Part shown: in pieces, positions 1 through 11,589 of the stretch | Position numbering within the stretch: position 1 is the stretch's first letter | How the letters are laid out: each line of letters starts with the position of its first letter | Origin: Brienomyrus brachyistius | Lineage: Eukaryota > Chordata > Actinopteri > Osteoglossiformes > Mormyridae | Length of the DNA: 64,000 nt | Assembly: GCF_023856365.1 (NCBI RefSeq) | Contig: NC_064548.1 | Coordinates: 2,112,501 to 2,176,500, forward strand | Direction: 5' to 3' | Notes under the pieces: generated by a model | The model's input: the letters and a program-made list of their open reading frames with translations, nothing else | Told to the model about the DNA's origin: nothing | The model's database searches: none | Position numbers and translations under genes: made by a program

Positions 1-58
1 ACATGCTTGCGCAAGGTTCAGCTCTGCTTTATGCACAAAGCTGAGGGCACAGGCAATT

Positions 59-116
59 ATGAGAGGAATTGTTTTAATTTTTATACTTTACTGGTACGGT
101 ATTCCTGTTTCAAAAG
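59..116 (+). CDS. cd2: CD2 exon 1, signal peptide
   Basis: ATG at 59 opens a short hydrophobic leader (MRGIVLIFILYWYGIPVSK). It is followed by AG|gtaagt, leaving one base of the next codon (phase 1), as is usual for Ig-superfamily leader exons. The 58 bases upstream are probably 5' UTR; the promoter is outside the window. Confidence 0.75.
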
Positions 117-3100
117 GTAAGTTTGCTACTTATTATACATGTTTGGTTTCTATACAATTTATAAATCTTTAGATAAAATGCCAAATTCGATATAAAATTA
201 TTATGTTGGAATTGTATCTTCAGTAATGTTTCCATTCTAATTTTATGGTTTTTCCTGTTGCTGTATTCCTAGTACTAGGAATTACGTAATTTATAAATTG
301 TAAAGGTGTTGTTTCCAATCTGCTCCATCATATGTTTTCGATAAAGACAGTGGCAGATCAGGTAGAAGGTACATTACTGAAAACAAAGTTTAAAATTGTA
401 TCATTTGAAAATGTTTAATTCTAAATGTTTTCTTTTCTTCCTTTTGAAAAGATTTATGGAAAATTATAAAGTAGGCCTATGCTTAGCTTTCATAAATATA
501 TTAGAAGTTACACTTCTATAGTCAATATTTCAAACCATAAAAGACAAATTAGTACCATGATAGAATTAAAGCAGGAAAAATGTATGTAATTTAAATATAC
601 ATATAGCAACAAATCCTGGCTCACTAGTTTCCACTGTTAAGAAAAGCATTTTTAAAAGTAAGCGGTAAACTTTCATCTGAATTGAGATTTGTCTCATTTC
701 TTGATGGTGAAACTAAGGAGGTTCATTTGTTTTAATGTTCAGTATCAGAATTGGCATTTAGTGATGCTAATGAGATCTAGAGTTTTATAGACATCTACTA
801 CATTTAAAAAAAAAAATCATGGATACGATACACTTGTCAATCACACTGAAATTATTGAATATTTGTACATATTTAAGGTAATATTTCACCTCATGCTTTA
901 CATACAAGTTTGCGACTCCTTGGAAAGTCGGTGACAGCCCTGAATTATAGGTTTTATGGCTAGCATATGGTTAACTGCATATGGAAGACAAAGCTAAACG
1001 CTGGACACATTCGCTATATTGAGCACCTGTGCTCTGAATGGAGTCTTTGTTATAAGATGAAAGAGTTTCATAAGACTTGCCAACTTTGTGAGCAGCAGTA
1101 TGGACTATGAAGAATAACCACTACACGATACTAAATTTTGAATAAGCAATTAATAAGCAAAATTCTGATTGACTTGATTTGATTTACTTGATAAGGCTAC
1201 ATATTCAAAATTTAAAGCAGTACTTTTTTATCAGAATATATATTGCATTATCATATACGTTTCAGTGCATTTTCTTCTTTTTAATAAGTTTATGACTGAT
1301 TGTCTTTCTTTTTTCTACTCTGTGTTTTATGGTGACAGCCAGTGAAAAATGCACTTTTGCAGCTTTAGGAGATAATTTTACCATCCCACTGGAATACAAA
1401 GAACTCAGAGAAGATCATGAATTGATCTGGAAGAAAAATTCAGAAATAGTGCATAAAAGGAAGAAAAGCAGCGTCCAAAGAAATACAATACATGTAAACA
1501 AATACGGCTCCTTAGAGCTAATTGATCTGAAAATGACTGACTCAGCAAATTATTTAGCAGAGGTATATGACAAAGAAGGAAAATTCCTTATTATGGACAA
1601 GAAATGCCTTCAGGTCATTGGTGAGTAAATTACGAAACATAGCAAGTACATTCGTGTACACATACAATAGAGAACATTTCTGGTTGTGCCATGTCCAGAA
1701 AGTACAAATCCAGACCAAGATTTTGATTCAACCAACCAGCTGAGTACTCTGTAAATGTGACTCCTTATACACAACTAGGTGGTTGAAACAAAATCTTGGT
1801 CTGGATTTGTGATTTCTGGGCATGAACTTTCCACCTCTGAATTTCTATGTGTAGTATCAATATCACAAATATTGTCCTATAACTAAAACTATGGTTTGGT
1901 TGTGGAAAAAATAGTTTGGAATATAAATTGTGAATATAGCTTTATTAGATGCTAATTGGTAATTAATAATCATTTTCATTGCTTTTCAGAAAAAATTTTA
2001 TCAAAGCCTCAAATTCAGCAGCCTGATTGTAGCAAGTCAAAACTGACCCTGACTTGTTTTTTGGAAAAACCTAATAATGTGAAGTATGTCTGGCATAAGA
2101 ACAAGAAAGAAGTGAAAGAAACTACCAAAACTCTGACTGAAGAAAAAAAAACATTGAAAAGCAGCGATACGTTTTCATGCAACGTCTCGAATGAAGTTGG
2201 TTACCAGATGAGTGACGATATCACAATCAAATGTGGAGGTGTGTCAGCTCAGTTGTGATATTTGCATGTCTTTCTAGTACCAGTTATTAATTGTGTTTCA
2301 TTACACTGACTGTTTGTTATGTACAGGTGATCACATTTGTAAATCAGTTTTGTATTCCTTTGTACTTCAGGTGACAAACTGTTTGGGTTGGATTTTTGGA
2401 TCATGGTAGCCATCTTGGTGATAGGAGGGGGTCTTATTCTTATTCTCATCTTGGTCATGGTGGTGTATCTCTGTCGGCGACATAAACAAAAGAAGGATCG
2501 AGAGCGAGGTAAGACATGGCGTGTGGTGTTCCGTCTACTCAAAGGGTATTTAGGTTTTTTATTTTACAAGAAAACATGGGGAGGAACAAAAACAAAAGGT
2601 AGCAATTTCAATCACAGGGAAAGGGGAGGCATGCGAGAGAAGAAAACTCTCATCAGACTGCAGATGAGTATCTGGGCTTTTTCTCAGGAAAAAACAGGGA
2701 AAACAGCTCACATATACATAATGATCAGAAATAAGCCACAGGAATAACTGTATCTCCTCTTACATACCTCTCTCTAGCATGTTGCATTCTCCATTCATCC
2801 ATCAATCCATCCATCCATCCATCCATCCATGCATCTATCCAGTTGCTTATCCAGTTTAGGATCACAGAGGGGCCTGGAGTCCATGGCAGCATGCACCCTT
2901 ATACAGTGCACCCAGTCCAGTTATTGCCATTTATGTAGGATGCCTTTGTTGTTGAGCTGGTGATTTGGGCTGCCACTGTCACAGACAGACCTCATACTGA
3001 CCGTTTGACGTGATGTTCTCCCAACAGAGGAAGAGGAGCTTCGGCTGATGCACATGACGCAGCAGGCCCACCCCCCCAGGCCGCAAGAGGCCCCCAGGGG

Positions 3101-3269
3101 CCACACAGCTCCCTACACACACCCACAGAATGGAGAGGATAACACCCCGGCCCCCCCCAGGCCCAGAGCCAAACGGCCCAGGCCTCCGCCAGTGCCGGTC
3201 GCAGATGAGGAGAAACCCCCACCACGGCCAAAGCCACGGCAGTCAGCGCCCCGCCACAACCGCACTTAG
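59..3269 (+). CDS. cd2: CD2-like T/NK-cell adhesion receptor, 5 exons
   Basis: Coding exons read as 59-116, 1339-1620, 1990-2238, 2371-2508 and 3028-3269. Every junction is GT-AG and phase 1, and the joined frame gives 322 aa. Order: signal peptide (1-19), V-like domain D1 (20-113) without B-F cysteines, C2 domain D2 (114-196) with four Cys, TM helix (about 206-230), basic stop-transfer residues, and a Pro-rich tail of about 85 residues. Human CD2 also has five exons, about 350 aa and this domain order. CD2 is a surface adhesion/costimulatory receptor of T and NK cells whose tail recruits SH3 and GYF adaptors. The neighbour PTGFRN lies downstream on the same strand, as in mammals. Alternatives are another CD2/SLAM-family member (CD58, CD48, CD244), but those lack this long Pro-rich tail. 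The family call is firm; orthology to CD2 is likely rather than proven. Confidence 0.78.
1339..1620 (+). CDS. cd2: CD2 exon 2, Ig V-like domain D1
   Basis: The acceptor ..gtgacag is at 1338 and the donor ATTG|gtgagt at 1621. The 94 residues keep the core Trp (LIWKKN) and the DSANYLAEVYD segment around strand F. The position of the usual F-strand Cys is Ala, and no B-strand Cys is present, matching the disulphide-free D1 of CD2. Two cysteines lie instead at the extreme ends (EKCTF and DKKCL). DNFT is a possible N-glycosylation site. This is the expected ligand-binding domain. Confidence 0.8.
1990..2238 (+). CDS. cd2: CD2 exon 3, Ig C2 domain D2
   Basis: The acceptor ttttcag is at 1989 and the donor GGAG|gtgtgt at 2239. 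Four cysteines (PDCSK, LTLTC, TFSCN, TIKC) fit the two-disulphide membrane-proximal C2 domain typical of the CD2/SLAM family. The core Trp is in VKYVWHKN. NVSN is a possible N-glycosylation site. Confidence 0.8.
2371..2508 (+). CDS. cd2: CD2 exon 4, transmembrane segment
   Basis: The acceptor tgtacttcag is at 2370 and the donor CGAG|gtaaga at 2509. It encodes a short stalk, about 25 hydrophobic residues beginning WIMVAILVIGGG, then the stop-transfer cluster CRRHKQKKDRER. Confidence 0.8.
2790..2925 (-). repeat. CATC-tail repeat fragment in CD2 intron 4
   Basis: A (CATC)n run followed by ccagttgcttatccagttta and a gcctggag..catgg segment. It looks like the 3' end of a GGAT-tailed retroposon read from the other strand, truncated and diverged. 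Confidence 0.5.
3028..3269 (+). CDS. cd2: CD2 exon 5, proline-rich cytoplasmic tail
   Basis: The acceptor ctcccaacag is at 3027 and the stop TAG at 3267-3269. The tail is rich in Pro, Arg and Lys. RPRPPPVPVADEEK and KPPPRPKPR are candidate SH3 sites; the second fits the PxxxPR consensus bound by CD2AP/CIN85 SH3 domains. No ITAM or ITSM (TxYxxV/I) is visible, which separates it from SLAM receptors. GC content is far above the preceding introns. Confidence 0.78.
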
Positions 3270-3437
3270 TTCCCCACCAAGCAGCTGCCAGAGCAACTTC
3301 ATTGGCACCTGCTAGATACATGATTCAAAATAACCTTGAAAGGAAAGTACTATATGTCTTTTGTTTTAAATAACTGCAGAAGTATTTGTGCCACAGAACA
3401 AATGTGTGTGTGTGTGTGTGTAATATGCATTCATATA

Positions 3438-3813
3438 CAGTCAGGTCCATAAATATTGGGACATCGACACAATTCTAATCTTTTTGGCTCTACACACCAC
3501 CTCAATGGATTTGAAATGGAATGAACAAGATGTGCTTTAACTGCAGACTTTCAGCTTTAATTGAGGGTATTTACATACAAATTAGGTGAACGGTGTAGGA
3601 ATTACAGCAGTTTGTATATCTGCCACCCACTTTTAAAGGGACCAAAAGTAATGGGACAATTGGCTGCTCAGCTGTTCCATGGCCAAGTGTGTGTCATTCC
3701 CTCATTATCTAATTTACAAGGAGCAGATAAAAGGTCTAGAGTTCATTTCAAGTGTGCTATTTGCATTTGGAATCCGTTGCAAAATATTGTCCCAATATTT
3801 ATGGACCTGACTG
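3438..3813. mobile_element. Tc1/mariner-type MITE (376 bp)
   Basis: Left end cagtcaggtccataaatatt is mirrored by aatatttatggacctgactg at the right end, and TA flanks both sides (3436-3437, 3814-3815). It has no transposase ORF. It sits just downstream of the CD2 stop, probably in or after the 3' UTR. Confidence 0.85.
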
Positions 3814-3949
3814 TATATATTTTTTACAGTGTTTGGTGTATATAAGAATGAATATTGTATTACATATTTTTGCATGAGAGTTAACGATTCATGACAGAGA
3901 CAGAGGCATTGTTAACCCATAAAATTTAACCAGCTTTGTTTTTTCGTCT

Positions 3950-3952
<3 letters not shown>

Positions 3953-3999
<47 letters not shown>
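3953..3999. repeat. (AT)n microsatellite
   Basis: Uninterrupted AT dinucleotide run of about 47 bases. A shorter (TG)n run is at 3404-3420. Confidence 0.95.
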
Positions 4000-4003
<4 letters not shown>

Positions 4004-6134
4004 AAAATCAAAAAAGAAAAATAAAGTGATATGTGTAATATGTACCTTGTACCAAAAGTATTTTTCTAACAGTCAGTACTGTGTTCTCCACTCCAAGTGT
4101 TGTCAGTCTGTGCTGCTATATATCTGCTTATCATATATATGTAGTGTGCAGCCAGTGTTATGGGCTGCTCAGTATGTTCCATTCAGAATTACATGTCTCT
4201 GGTGTAAAATCATCTCGTTCTAGGGGTGGGCAGTTGAAGTTAGTCCCAGTAATGTTTGCATTCATTGGCAAAAAATTGTGTTTCTGTCTGCTTTGTCACT
4301 CGCCTACACCTCCCGTTGTTCACGTACCAGCTAAGACTTCTCTTTTCCTGTTTCAACGGAACTACAATGATATGAAATGAGCCTGGAACTGTGGTTTTTA
4401 GCCACCAACTGCAGCAATGTGCAAAACAAAAGGCATCAGCAGAACAGTTTTAACCCTGCAGGAACCAGATGCACCTCCTGCCCGACTTGCTCCTCAAGGC
4501 CATTCGGCCCCATAAGCCAGAACTGAAGCTAGCAGATGATTGTGCATTGATAGGTCAGCATTAGGAAAACAGGATCTCACTGTTGGCTTTATAATGAAAC
4601 TGCTGCATTCTTTGTTATTGCCAGCATCTGAAAAAAGACCTATATTTCAGTGACGGCAGTACTGCAGTTAAAGAGTAGGAAAAACATAAGTACTACAAAG
4701 CCAGCCATACTAAGACAAAATGAAGGCGCTGTGTAACTGGCAATGCATTTAATTTGTACTTTTTTGTCCTGTACTCGAGAGTCTTTTTGCATCTCCTGAG
4801 TTCACAGATTATCCAAGGGGCTTGTTATAGGTCGTTGGGCCCTAATTGTAATCTCTGTGGACCGAACAGGTCTATGAGTATCCTGAGTTGTGTCGCTGTA
4901 CTTTAATCTTTTTCTTTCATGCTTTCTGAAACTTAGATGGCTCAGCAACAACCCAGCTCTGGCCCGGCTTTGAACCATCAGCTGACGATTTCCTTCATTT
5001 GACTTCATTTCCTATTTGCCATGTGTAATGCATTGAAATAGCACTTGTATTTTTGCAGAAATGTCGTGTTGGTAGAAGGTGTTAATGTGCACTGAAACTT
5101 GGACTGTGTGGTTTACACTTACTTAGTTGCACGATCTGGTGCCTTCTAAAACAGAGATGATTTATACACAACATGTGCTATTATTATTAAAATCTGAATT
5201 TTATTAATAATTCACTAGTAAAAAAAAGAAAAAAGAAGAGAGAAAATAATAATAACAATAATAATAATTCATTATTAAATATGGCACTCAGATAAATCTT
5301 TCATTTTCCATTGAGAATAAAAAAAAAGAATCCCCCCCCAACCAACCCTACCTGCTGGTTTGGCAAATCTCACCAGCAGCACACCATATTCCATCAGCAT
5401 CCCCTCTTCTCACCCCAAGTCAATTAGTTTCACCAGCAGCACCTCGATTATTGAAGTTAAATTGGTTTTTATTCTCTTTCATTGCCCCCTGGGTTATGAG
5501 TTTCTGAATCAGAAAGACCATATAGTGTTGATGGTTGGAATGTCACAAAGAGCACTGCACATGCATTCAGAGAAAGAGTGCGCATATTAAGGGGATCAGC
5601 CGTTAGTGTTTCCTGGCTAAGAGCATTAGTTTTCAAAGATAAGGAGACTCAAAGAACCTTCTCTGAAGAAGGAATACTATAAAATTGTGAAAAATATTAG
5701 AAATTATTCATAGCTCTGTTTCTTTTTTGTGATGAAAAGACAGACAATATTCTTTTCTTCACGTTGTTGAGTTATATAGTATCTTTTCACATCTTAGTGA
5801 ATCTTTTTAAGGTATAAAGTGTAATGCTAAGTGAAATTCACAGCTCAGGTAGAAATTAAAAAGATGCTGCCCACAATTGTCCCTGAACAGCCAATGATAT
5901 GAAAGCTTTTACTTTCATAGTGATTGATGTTAAGGAAACTGTCAGGGCATCAGAGTTTCACACTGAGTGCTTTAGTTCCAATTAGACTTCCTCCGACTGT
6001 GAGTCATCTTTTCCATCATGGAAAGTTTATATCCTCGTTGATGTTTCCAGTGAAGTTAAGATACTGACTGTTTGAAAAAAAAAAAAGTGTATATTTACAT
6101 ATTTTATGTATGTTCGTCTTCAAATAACACAATA
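4000..6134. other. intergenic, no gene seen
   Basis: AT-rich sequence with homopolymer and (AAT)n-like stretches near 5190-5275. No convincing exon, RNA gene or complete transposon was recognised. Confidence 0.6.
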
Positions 6135-6329
6135 CAGACGCTCCTTTACTCATGAACAAGAACTTGAAATGTTCGTAAGTCGTTACTTGTCGAAACTTGA
6201 GCGCAGGAAAAAAAAGATGTTGCCTACAGGAAACGGGAGCCCAGTGAACGCAATTTGGACTTAACAGTCCTCTTCGTTCGTATGTCTGAAAGTTCGTAAG
6301 CTGAATGTTCGTAAGTAGAGGAGCGTCTT
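6135..6329. mobile_element. MITE with TA target duplication (195 bp)
   Basis: Left end cagacgctcctttactcatg is an imperfect inverse of the right end gttcgtaagtagaggagcgt. TA flanks both sides. Internal gttcgtaag motifs repeat. Non-coding; Tc1/mariner-like by its TA target. Confidence 0.75.
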
Positions 6330-7131
6330 TAGTTTATTTCCAGTAGACCATAGTGTCAAATAAAAACAACAGTAAAGTGTTTAGTACAGTTCATAATCTT
6401 TACGTAAGACTAGGCTTAATAATTTTTTCCAGACACATGCAGTATGTCATATGCTACCCAGCTCACTTAGACTAGCTTTGATCGTATGTGATGCTTAAGG
6501 GTGTGGGTGAATATGTCGCTTGAAAACTGTTTGATTCAAGGAACAGGATCTCAGCACAGAAGATGAACTAGAGCATTGTTTTTGAAGGAAAATGAAACTA
6601 AAAGACACAAAGAATAGGGAAGTGAACTGAACGCTGTTGAATCCTTCATCCAGTAACCCTATAAAGGCAGGCTTGGAATGTGCTCATTTTTAACAGCTGA
6701 AGAATTCTGAGAGAAATCTTCAGATCATCCACAACCATTCCTTTTGAAGGGACCACTTTACAAGGACCACCACCTCCTTGCCATGTGAGTATTGAAGACA
6801 CTCCTGTTCACCAGCACAAGGTGATCAGCGCCACACAGGAACTTGGTAACTGTGGTTTTCTCACCACCCACCTCACAATGAGCCTGGAGATTGATTAGGA
6901 CTCTAATCATGGGGGTAGCAGTCTCCTTGGTCAGACTTCAAGTCCCTCCTGGGAATAAGCAAGCAAAGAGAGAGGGAAGCAACTGTGTATGTGTGGGATG
7001 TGCAGGTGGAAAAGGGCAAGTGAGCATCCTGAAGGTGGTGCTGCCTCCTACCTGCTGAGGCATGGGAGGATGACACCCCTGAACATACTCTCATCTCAAC
7101 CCAGTACCCCTCACTCCCGCTTCCCTTTTAA
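6330..7131. other. intergenic, no gene seen
   Basis: No convincing exon or structural RNA. The short open frame at 6903-7094 has no recognisable domain. Confidence 0.55.
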
Positions 7132-8200
7132 AACATAAGAACATAAGAAATTAACGAACGAGAGGAGACCATTCGGCCCATCAAGCTTGTTTTGGGAGAA
7201 CTTAACTAATAGCTCAGAGTTATTAAAATCTTATCTAGCTCCAATTTAAAGGAACCCAAGGGTTTAGTTTGCAATAAATTAACAGGAAGACTATTCCATA
7301 CCATAACTACATGCTGTGTAAAGAAGTACTTTCTCAAATTCATTTTAAAATGTTCTCCCACTACTTTCCACCTAAGGCTATGAATTCTAGTATTTAAACT
7401 AATATTGAAGTAGCCATTTGACTGAACAGCATCCTACCTGTTAGAATCTTATATAGCTGGATCATGTCCCCTCTTAGTCTCCTTTACTTGACGCTGAACA
7501 GATTCAGCTCAGCTAACCTCTCCTCATAAGACATTCCTCTAAGACCAGGAATCATTCTTGTAGCCCTACACTGCACCCTTTCCAAGGTAGCACTGTCTTT
7601 TTTAAGGTATGGTAACCAAACCTGCACACAATATTCTAGGTGGGGTCTTACCAAGGAATTGTATGACCTTAGCATCACCTCCCTTGACTTAAACTCCACA
7701 CACCTAGAGATGTAACCCAACATCCTATTGGCCTTTTTAATTGCTTCCCCACACTGGTGAGAGTGGGACATGGAAGCATCAACATACACATTCTCAAAAT
7801 CAGCCTGCGTTTATAGTGGAGTACTGCAGGGTTCAATTTTAGCCCAGTCACTAATTAAATCAAGATCTCATTTTAGACTCTGTGCTACTGGTTCAGTATC
7901 TGCTACACCACTCACCTTGGTGTCGTCTGCAAGTTTAACCAGTTTACTGTACGTATTGGTGTCAATATCATTAATGTAAATTAGGAACAATAGTGGTCCT
8001 AAAATTGAACCCTGCGGTACCCCACTATAAACGCAGGCCCACTGTGACATTTCACCTCTAATAACTACCTGCTGCTTCCTATCTGTTAACCAGTTTTTGA
8101 TCCAAGCTGTTATAGTTCCTAAAATCCCTTCAGCTTTGAGCTTAAGCAGGAGCCGTTTGTGGGGGACAACATCAAAGGCCTTCTGGAAATCTAATGTGTG
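7132..8200 (-). mobile_element. CR1-like LINE, 5'-truncated and broken
   Basis: Minus-strand fragments encode reverse-transcriptase segments: LDFQKAFDVVPHKRLLLKLK, GVPQGSILGPLLFLIYINDI, LADDTKV (the catalytic box, normally YADD/FADD) and the C-terminal MLGYISRCVEFKSREVMLRS. The 3' end near 7132-7190 carries the acataagaacataagaaa tail and accattcggcccatcaagc, repeated in the second copy at 46.5 kb. There is an internal deletion between the ADD region and the C-terminus. Not functional. Confidence 0.75.
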
Positions 8201-8282
8201 TGTGTGTGTGTGTGTCACATCATGTCCTGGGTTTTCCCATTTTGTCCTTTGCTGATTCAGACAGGTACCAGCACCCCCAGAC

Positions 8283-8312
8283 ACCTGGATAAGCTGAATG
8301 GATGGATGGATA
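8283..8312 (+). repeat. GGAT-tail fragment
   Basis: gataagctgaatggatggat is the last part of the SINE/Rex3-type 3' end; nothing upstream matches the rest of the element. Confidence 0.45.
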
Positions 8313-8582
8313 TCATCCTGACATTAAGCCCTTGGTTACCATGCAGATTCCCAATTGCACATACGTAACATGAAGTTTCTTTTCTCATTTCCTCATCTTT
8401 TTAATCTTTAATTTGTTGACTGAAGTACGTCTGACTGCGCTACAATAGGTGGCGATATGAGTCCTTTCAGCTTGTTAGTATTGGGCTTTTTCCGGTTGAC
8501 CTATTATGTCACAGATGTTTTAAAAAAAAAAGAATACAATTATTAATAATGGATTTAATTATTAATAAGGTATGCGTGGACA

Positions 8583-10197
8583 CCTCTCCTGGAGCTGACA
8601 CCTTATCGTGGTGGAGGGGTGTTCCAGTGATCCCAGGAACTATGTTGCCTGGGGCTTTATGCCCCTGGTAGGGTCACCCAAGGCAAACAGGTCCTGGGTG
8701 AGGAACCAGATGAAATACATCTCACCCTACACCCATGGGGCCTGTTCGAGCACAGCCCGAACAAGGCATGTGGGTTCCCCCTCCAATGGGCTTAGGGGTC
8801 GGGTGCAATGTGAGTTGGGCAGTGGCCAAAGGCGGGGACCTTGGCAGTCCAATCCTCGGCTGCAGAAGCTAGCTTTAGGGACATGGAATGTCACCTCTCT
8901 GATGGGGAAGGAGCCTGAGCTGGTGCGTGAAGTTGTGAAGTTCCATCTAGATATAGTCGGGCTCACCTCGACGCACGGCTTGAGCTCTGGAACCAGTCTC
9001 CTTGAGGGGGGTTGGACCCTATTCCACTCTGGAGTTGCCCCCTGGCTGGGCACCTGTACATTGGGGTTTACCGCAGTGGACGAGAGGATAGCCTTCCTTC
9101 GCCTTCGGGTGGGGGGACGGGTCCTAACTGTTGGTTGTGCTTATGTGCCAAACAGCAGTTCAGAATACCCACCCTTTTTGGAGTCCATGGAAGAGGTGTT
9201 GGAGAGCCTGGGGACTCTCTTGTTCTGCTGGGGGACTTCAATGCTCACGTGAGCAATGACAGTGAGACCTGGAGTGGCGTGATTGGGAGGAACAGCTCCC
9301 CCGAACTGAACCCGAGCGGTGCTTTGTTATTGGACTTCTGTGCTCGTCACGGATTGTCCATAATGAACACCATGTTCAGGCATAAGGGTGTTCATATGTG
9401 CACTTGGCACCAGGATACCCTAGGCCGCAGTTCGATGATCGATTTTTTAGTTGTGTCGTCGGACTTGTGGCCACATGTCTTGGACACTCGGGTGAAGAGA
9501 GAGGAGGAGCTGTCAACTGATCACTACTTAGTGGTGGGTGAGCTCCGCTGGTAGGGGAGGAACCCGGCCAGGCCTGGCAGGCCCAAGCGTATAATGAGGG
9601 TCTGCTGGGAACGTCTGGCGGAATCCCCTGTCAGGAGGAGTTTCAACTCCTACCTCCGGCAGAACTTCTCCCATATCCCGGGGGAGGCAGGGGACATTGA
9701 GTCCGAATGTGCCATGTTCCGCGCCCCCATTGTGGAGGCAGCAGACTGGAGCTGTGGCCGTAAGGGGGTCGGTGCCTGTTGCGGCGTCAATCCCCGAACC
9801 CGCTGGTGGACACCGGTGGTGAGGGATGCCGTCAAGCTGAAGAAGGAGTCCTATCAGGCCTTTTTGGTCTGTGGGACTCCAGAGGCAGCTGACGGCTACC
9901 GGCAGGCTAAGCGGGATGTAGCTTCGGCGGTTGCTGAGGCAAAAACTCAGGTATGGGAGGAGTTTGGTGAGGCCATGGAAAACGACTTTGAGGAGATTCT
10001 GGTCCACCTATCGGTGGCTCAGGGCGGGAAAGCGGTGCAACATCAAGACTGTTTATGGTGGGGATGGTGCGCTGCTGACCTCAACTCAGGACGTTTTGGG
10101 TCGGAGGCATGAGCGGCAATAAGTCGGAATTATTTCCGGTGAGGGTTGGACCCTTTGTCACCGATTCTGTTCATAGTTTTTATGGATGGATGGATGG
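8583..10197 (+). mobile_element. Rex3 LINE, internally deleted copy
   Basis: Endonuclease-region residues ([32 protein letters not shown]) are spread over several frames. The central linker and most of the reverse transcriptase are missing: LTSTQDVLGRR runs almost directly into the GNKSELFPVRVG region and then the (GGAT)n tail. The element is flanked by the 11-bp duplication atgcgtggaca (8572-8582 and 10198-10208). Rex3 is an RTE-type non-LTR retrotransposon common in teleosts, ending in GATG repeats. Dead copy. Confidence 0.85.
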
Positions 10198-10302
10198 ATG
10201 CGTGGACAAATGGAGTGACAAAAGCTTTAATTTAATTTGGTTGGAAGAACAGATACAACAATATCAGGATAAAATAAGGTATTTTATGTGATATACTATG
10301 AC

Positions 10303-10797
10303 TGTCATGACCTGCTCATTGGGGCGGCATGGTGGTGCAGTGGTTAGCACTGTTAACCGTAGGAGTGCATGTCTGAGTGAATGGTGTATGAGTGTGCCTT
10401 GTGATGGGCTGGCCCCCTGTCCTGGATTGTTCCCTGCCTCGTACCCATAGGCTCTGGACCCCCCATCACCCAGAAGGATAAGTGGTTTCGAAAATGTAGG
10501 GATGGAGGGACCTGCTTGTATGATCATCCTGTGTGCCACGCCCCCTCATTTACCACATGTTCAATCTCAATTGTGGCCAGTTGTTTCGTGTTATTTCTGC
10601 TTAGTCCTGTGTATTTTAGGCCGCATCTGAGTCCGTTTCCCGAGGTCTGTCATTGAAGTCTCATTGTGTAGTGTTGCCGTCGGTTGCCTGTTCCATGTCC
10701 CTACTCCCTTTATCAATTAAATCTCGTATTCCCCAAACCTATGTCTCCTTCTCCTGCTTCCCCGTCTCGTGCACCGCTACTGAACCTCACAGTGACA
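10303..10797 (+). mobile_element. solo LTR, split by a SINE
   Basis: Begins tgtcatgacctgctc, resumes after a SINE at about 10509, and ends ..cacagtgaca. It has ctgtgtgccacgccccctca, gtgtatttta (TATA-like region) and attaaat before the end, the same order as in the LTRs at 46.7 and 61.0 kb and, reversed, at 23.8-26.5 kb. A clean 5-bp TSD was not resolved. Confidence 0.6.
10317..10508 (+). mobile_element. tRNA-like SINE, internally deleted
   Basis: Head ggcggcatggtggtgcagtg (A-box-like) with the B-box part deleted, then tgatgggctggccccctgtc and a GATGGAGG tail. It is flanked by the 8-bp duplication gacctgct (10309-10316, 10509-10516) and inserted into a solo LTR. Confidence 0.75.
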
Positions 10798-10887
10798 GCA
10801 TGGTATTAGAAAATTTTCTGATATTGCAGTGTGACTTTGTTGAAATAAATATTGGGGTGTTTATGAAATAAAAAAGGAGTTCAACAT

Positions 10888-11248
10888 CCATCCATTCATC
10901 CATTTTCCAAACTGCTTATCCTACTGGGTCGCGGGGGGTCCGGAACCTATCCAGGAAGCAATGGGCATGAGGCAGGGAACAACCCAGGATGGGGGGCCAG
11001 CCCATCGCAGGGCACACTCATGCACCATTCACTCACACAGGCACCCCTATGGGCGATTTAGTAACTCCAATTAGGCTCGGCATGTTTTTGGACCGTGGGG
11101 GGGGAAACTGGAGTACCAGGAGGAAACCCCACAACGACATGGGGAGAACATGCAAACTCCACACACATGTGACCTAGGCGGAGACTCGAACCCAAGTCCC
11201 AGAGGTGTGAGGCAACAGTGCTAACCACTGCACCGCCATGCCACCCCC
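10888..11248 (-). mobile_element. tRNA-like SINE, near full length
   Basis: Read on the minus strand: a ggtggcatggcggtgcagtg head with A-box-like sequence, gggttcgagtctc (B box), a body of about 360 bp and a GGATGGATG tail. A perfect 12-bp duplication ggagttcaacat (10876-10887, 11249-11260) flanks it, showing target-primed insertion. Confidence 0.85.
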
Positions 11249-11589
11249 GGAGTTCAACATAAATTTCTCTAAGTTTGGTATAAACAGCAAGGATGAAAAT
11301 GATTATGATTGTCTTGGAGAATGCATGCAGCGCCCATATAAAAGCAGCGGAGGTAAACTTTTCACTGATTTTTAAACATATACTACATAATCTTGAAAAG
11401 GAATAATCATTAAAATAGCAACAAAGTTTTTTTTACTACTGGACAGTAAAAGTTTTTTAATTAAATTAAATTTCCTGTGCTGTAATATATAATATTCTTA
11501 CCAAATTGTAGGTAAGAAAAAGCCTTATCTTAATCTAGCTGACTAGCAATGAAAGAATTGCATGTGCATAACATGCTATGTTGGTATCA

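Noticed and set aside
3936..4223. 95-aa frame with YIYIYI run
   Set aside because: Translation of the (AT)n microsatellite.
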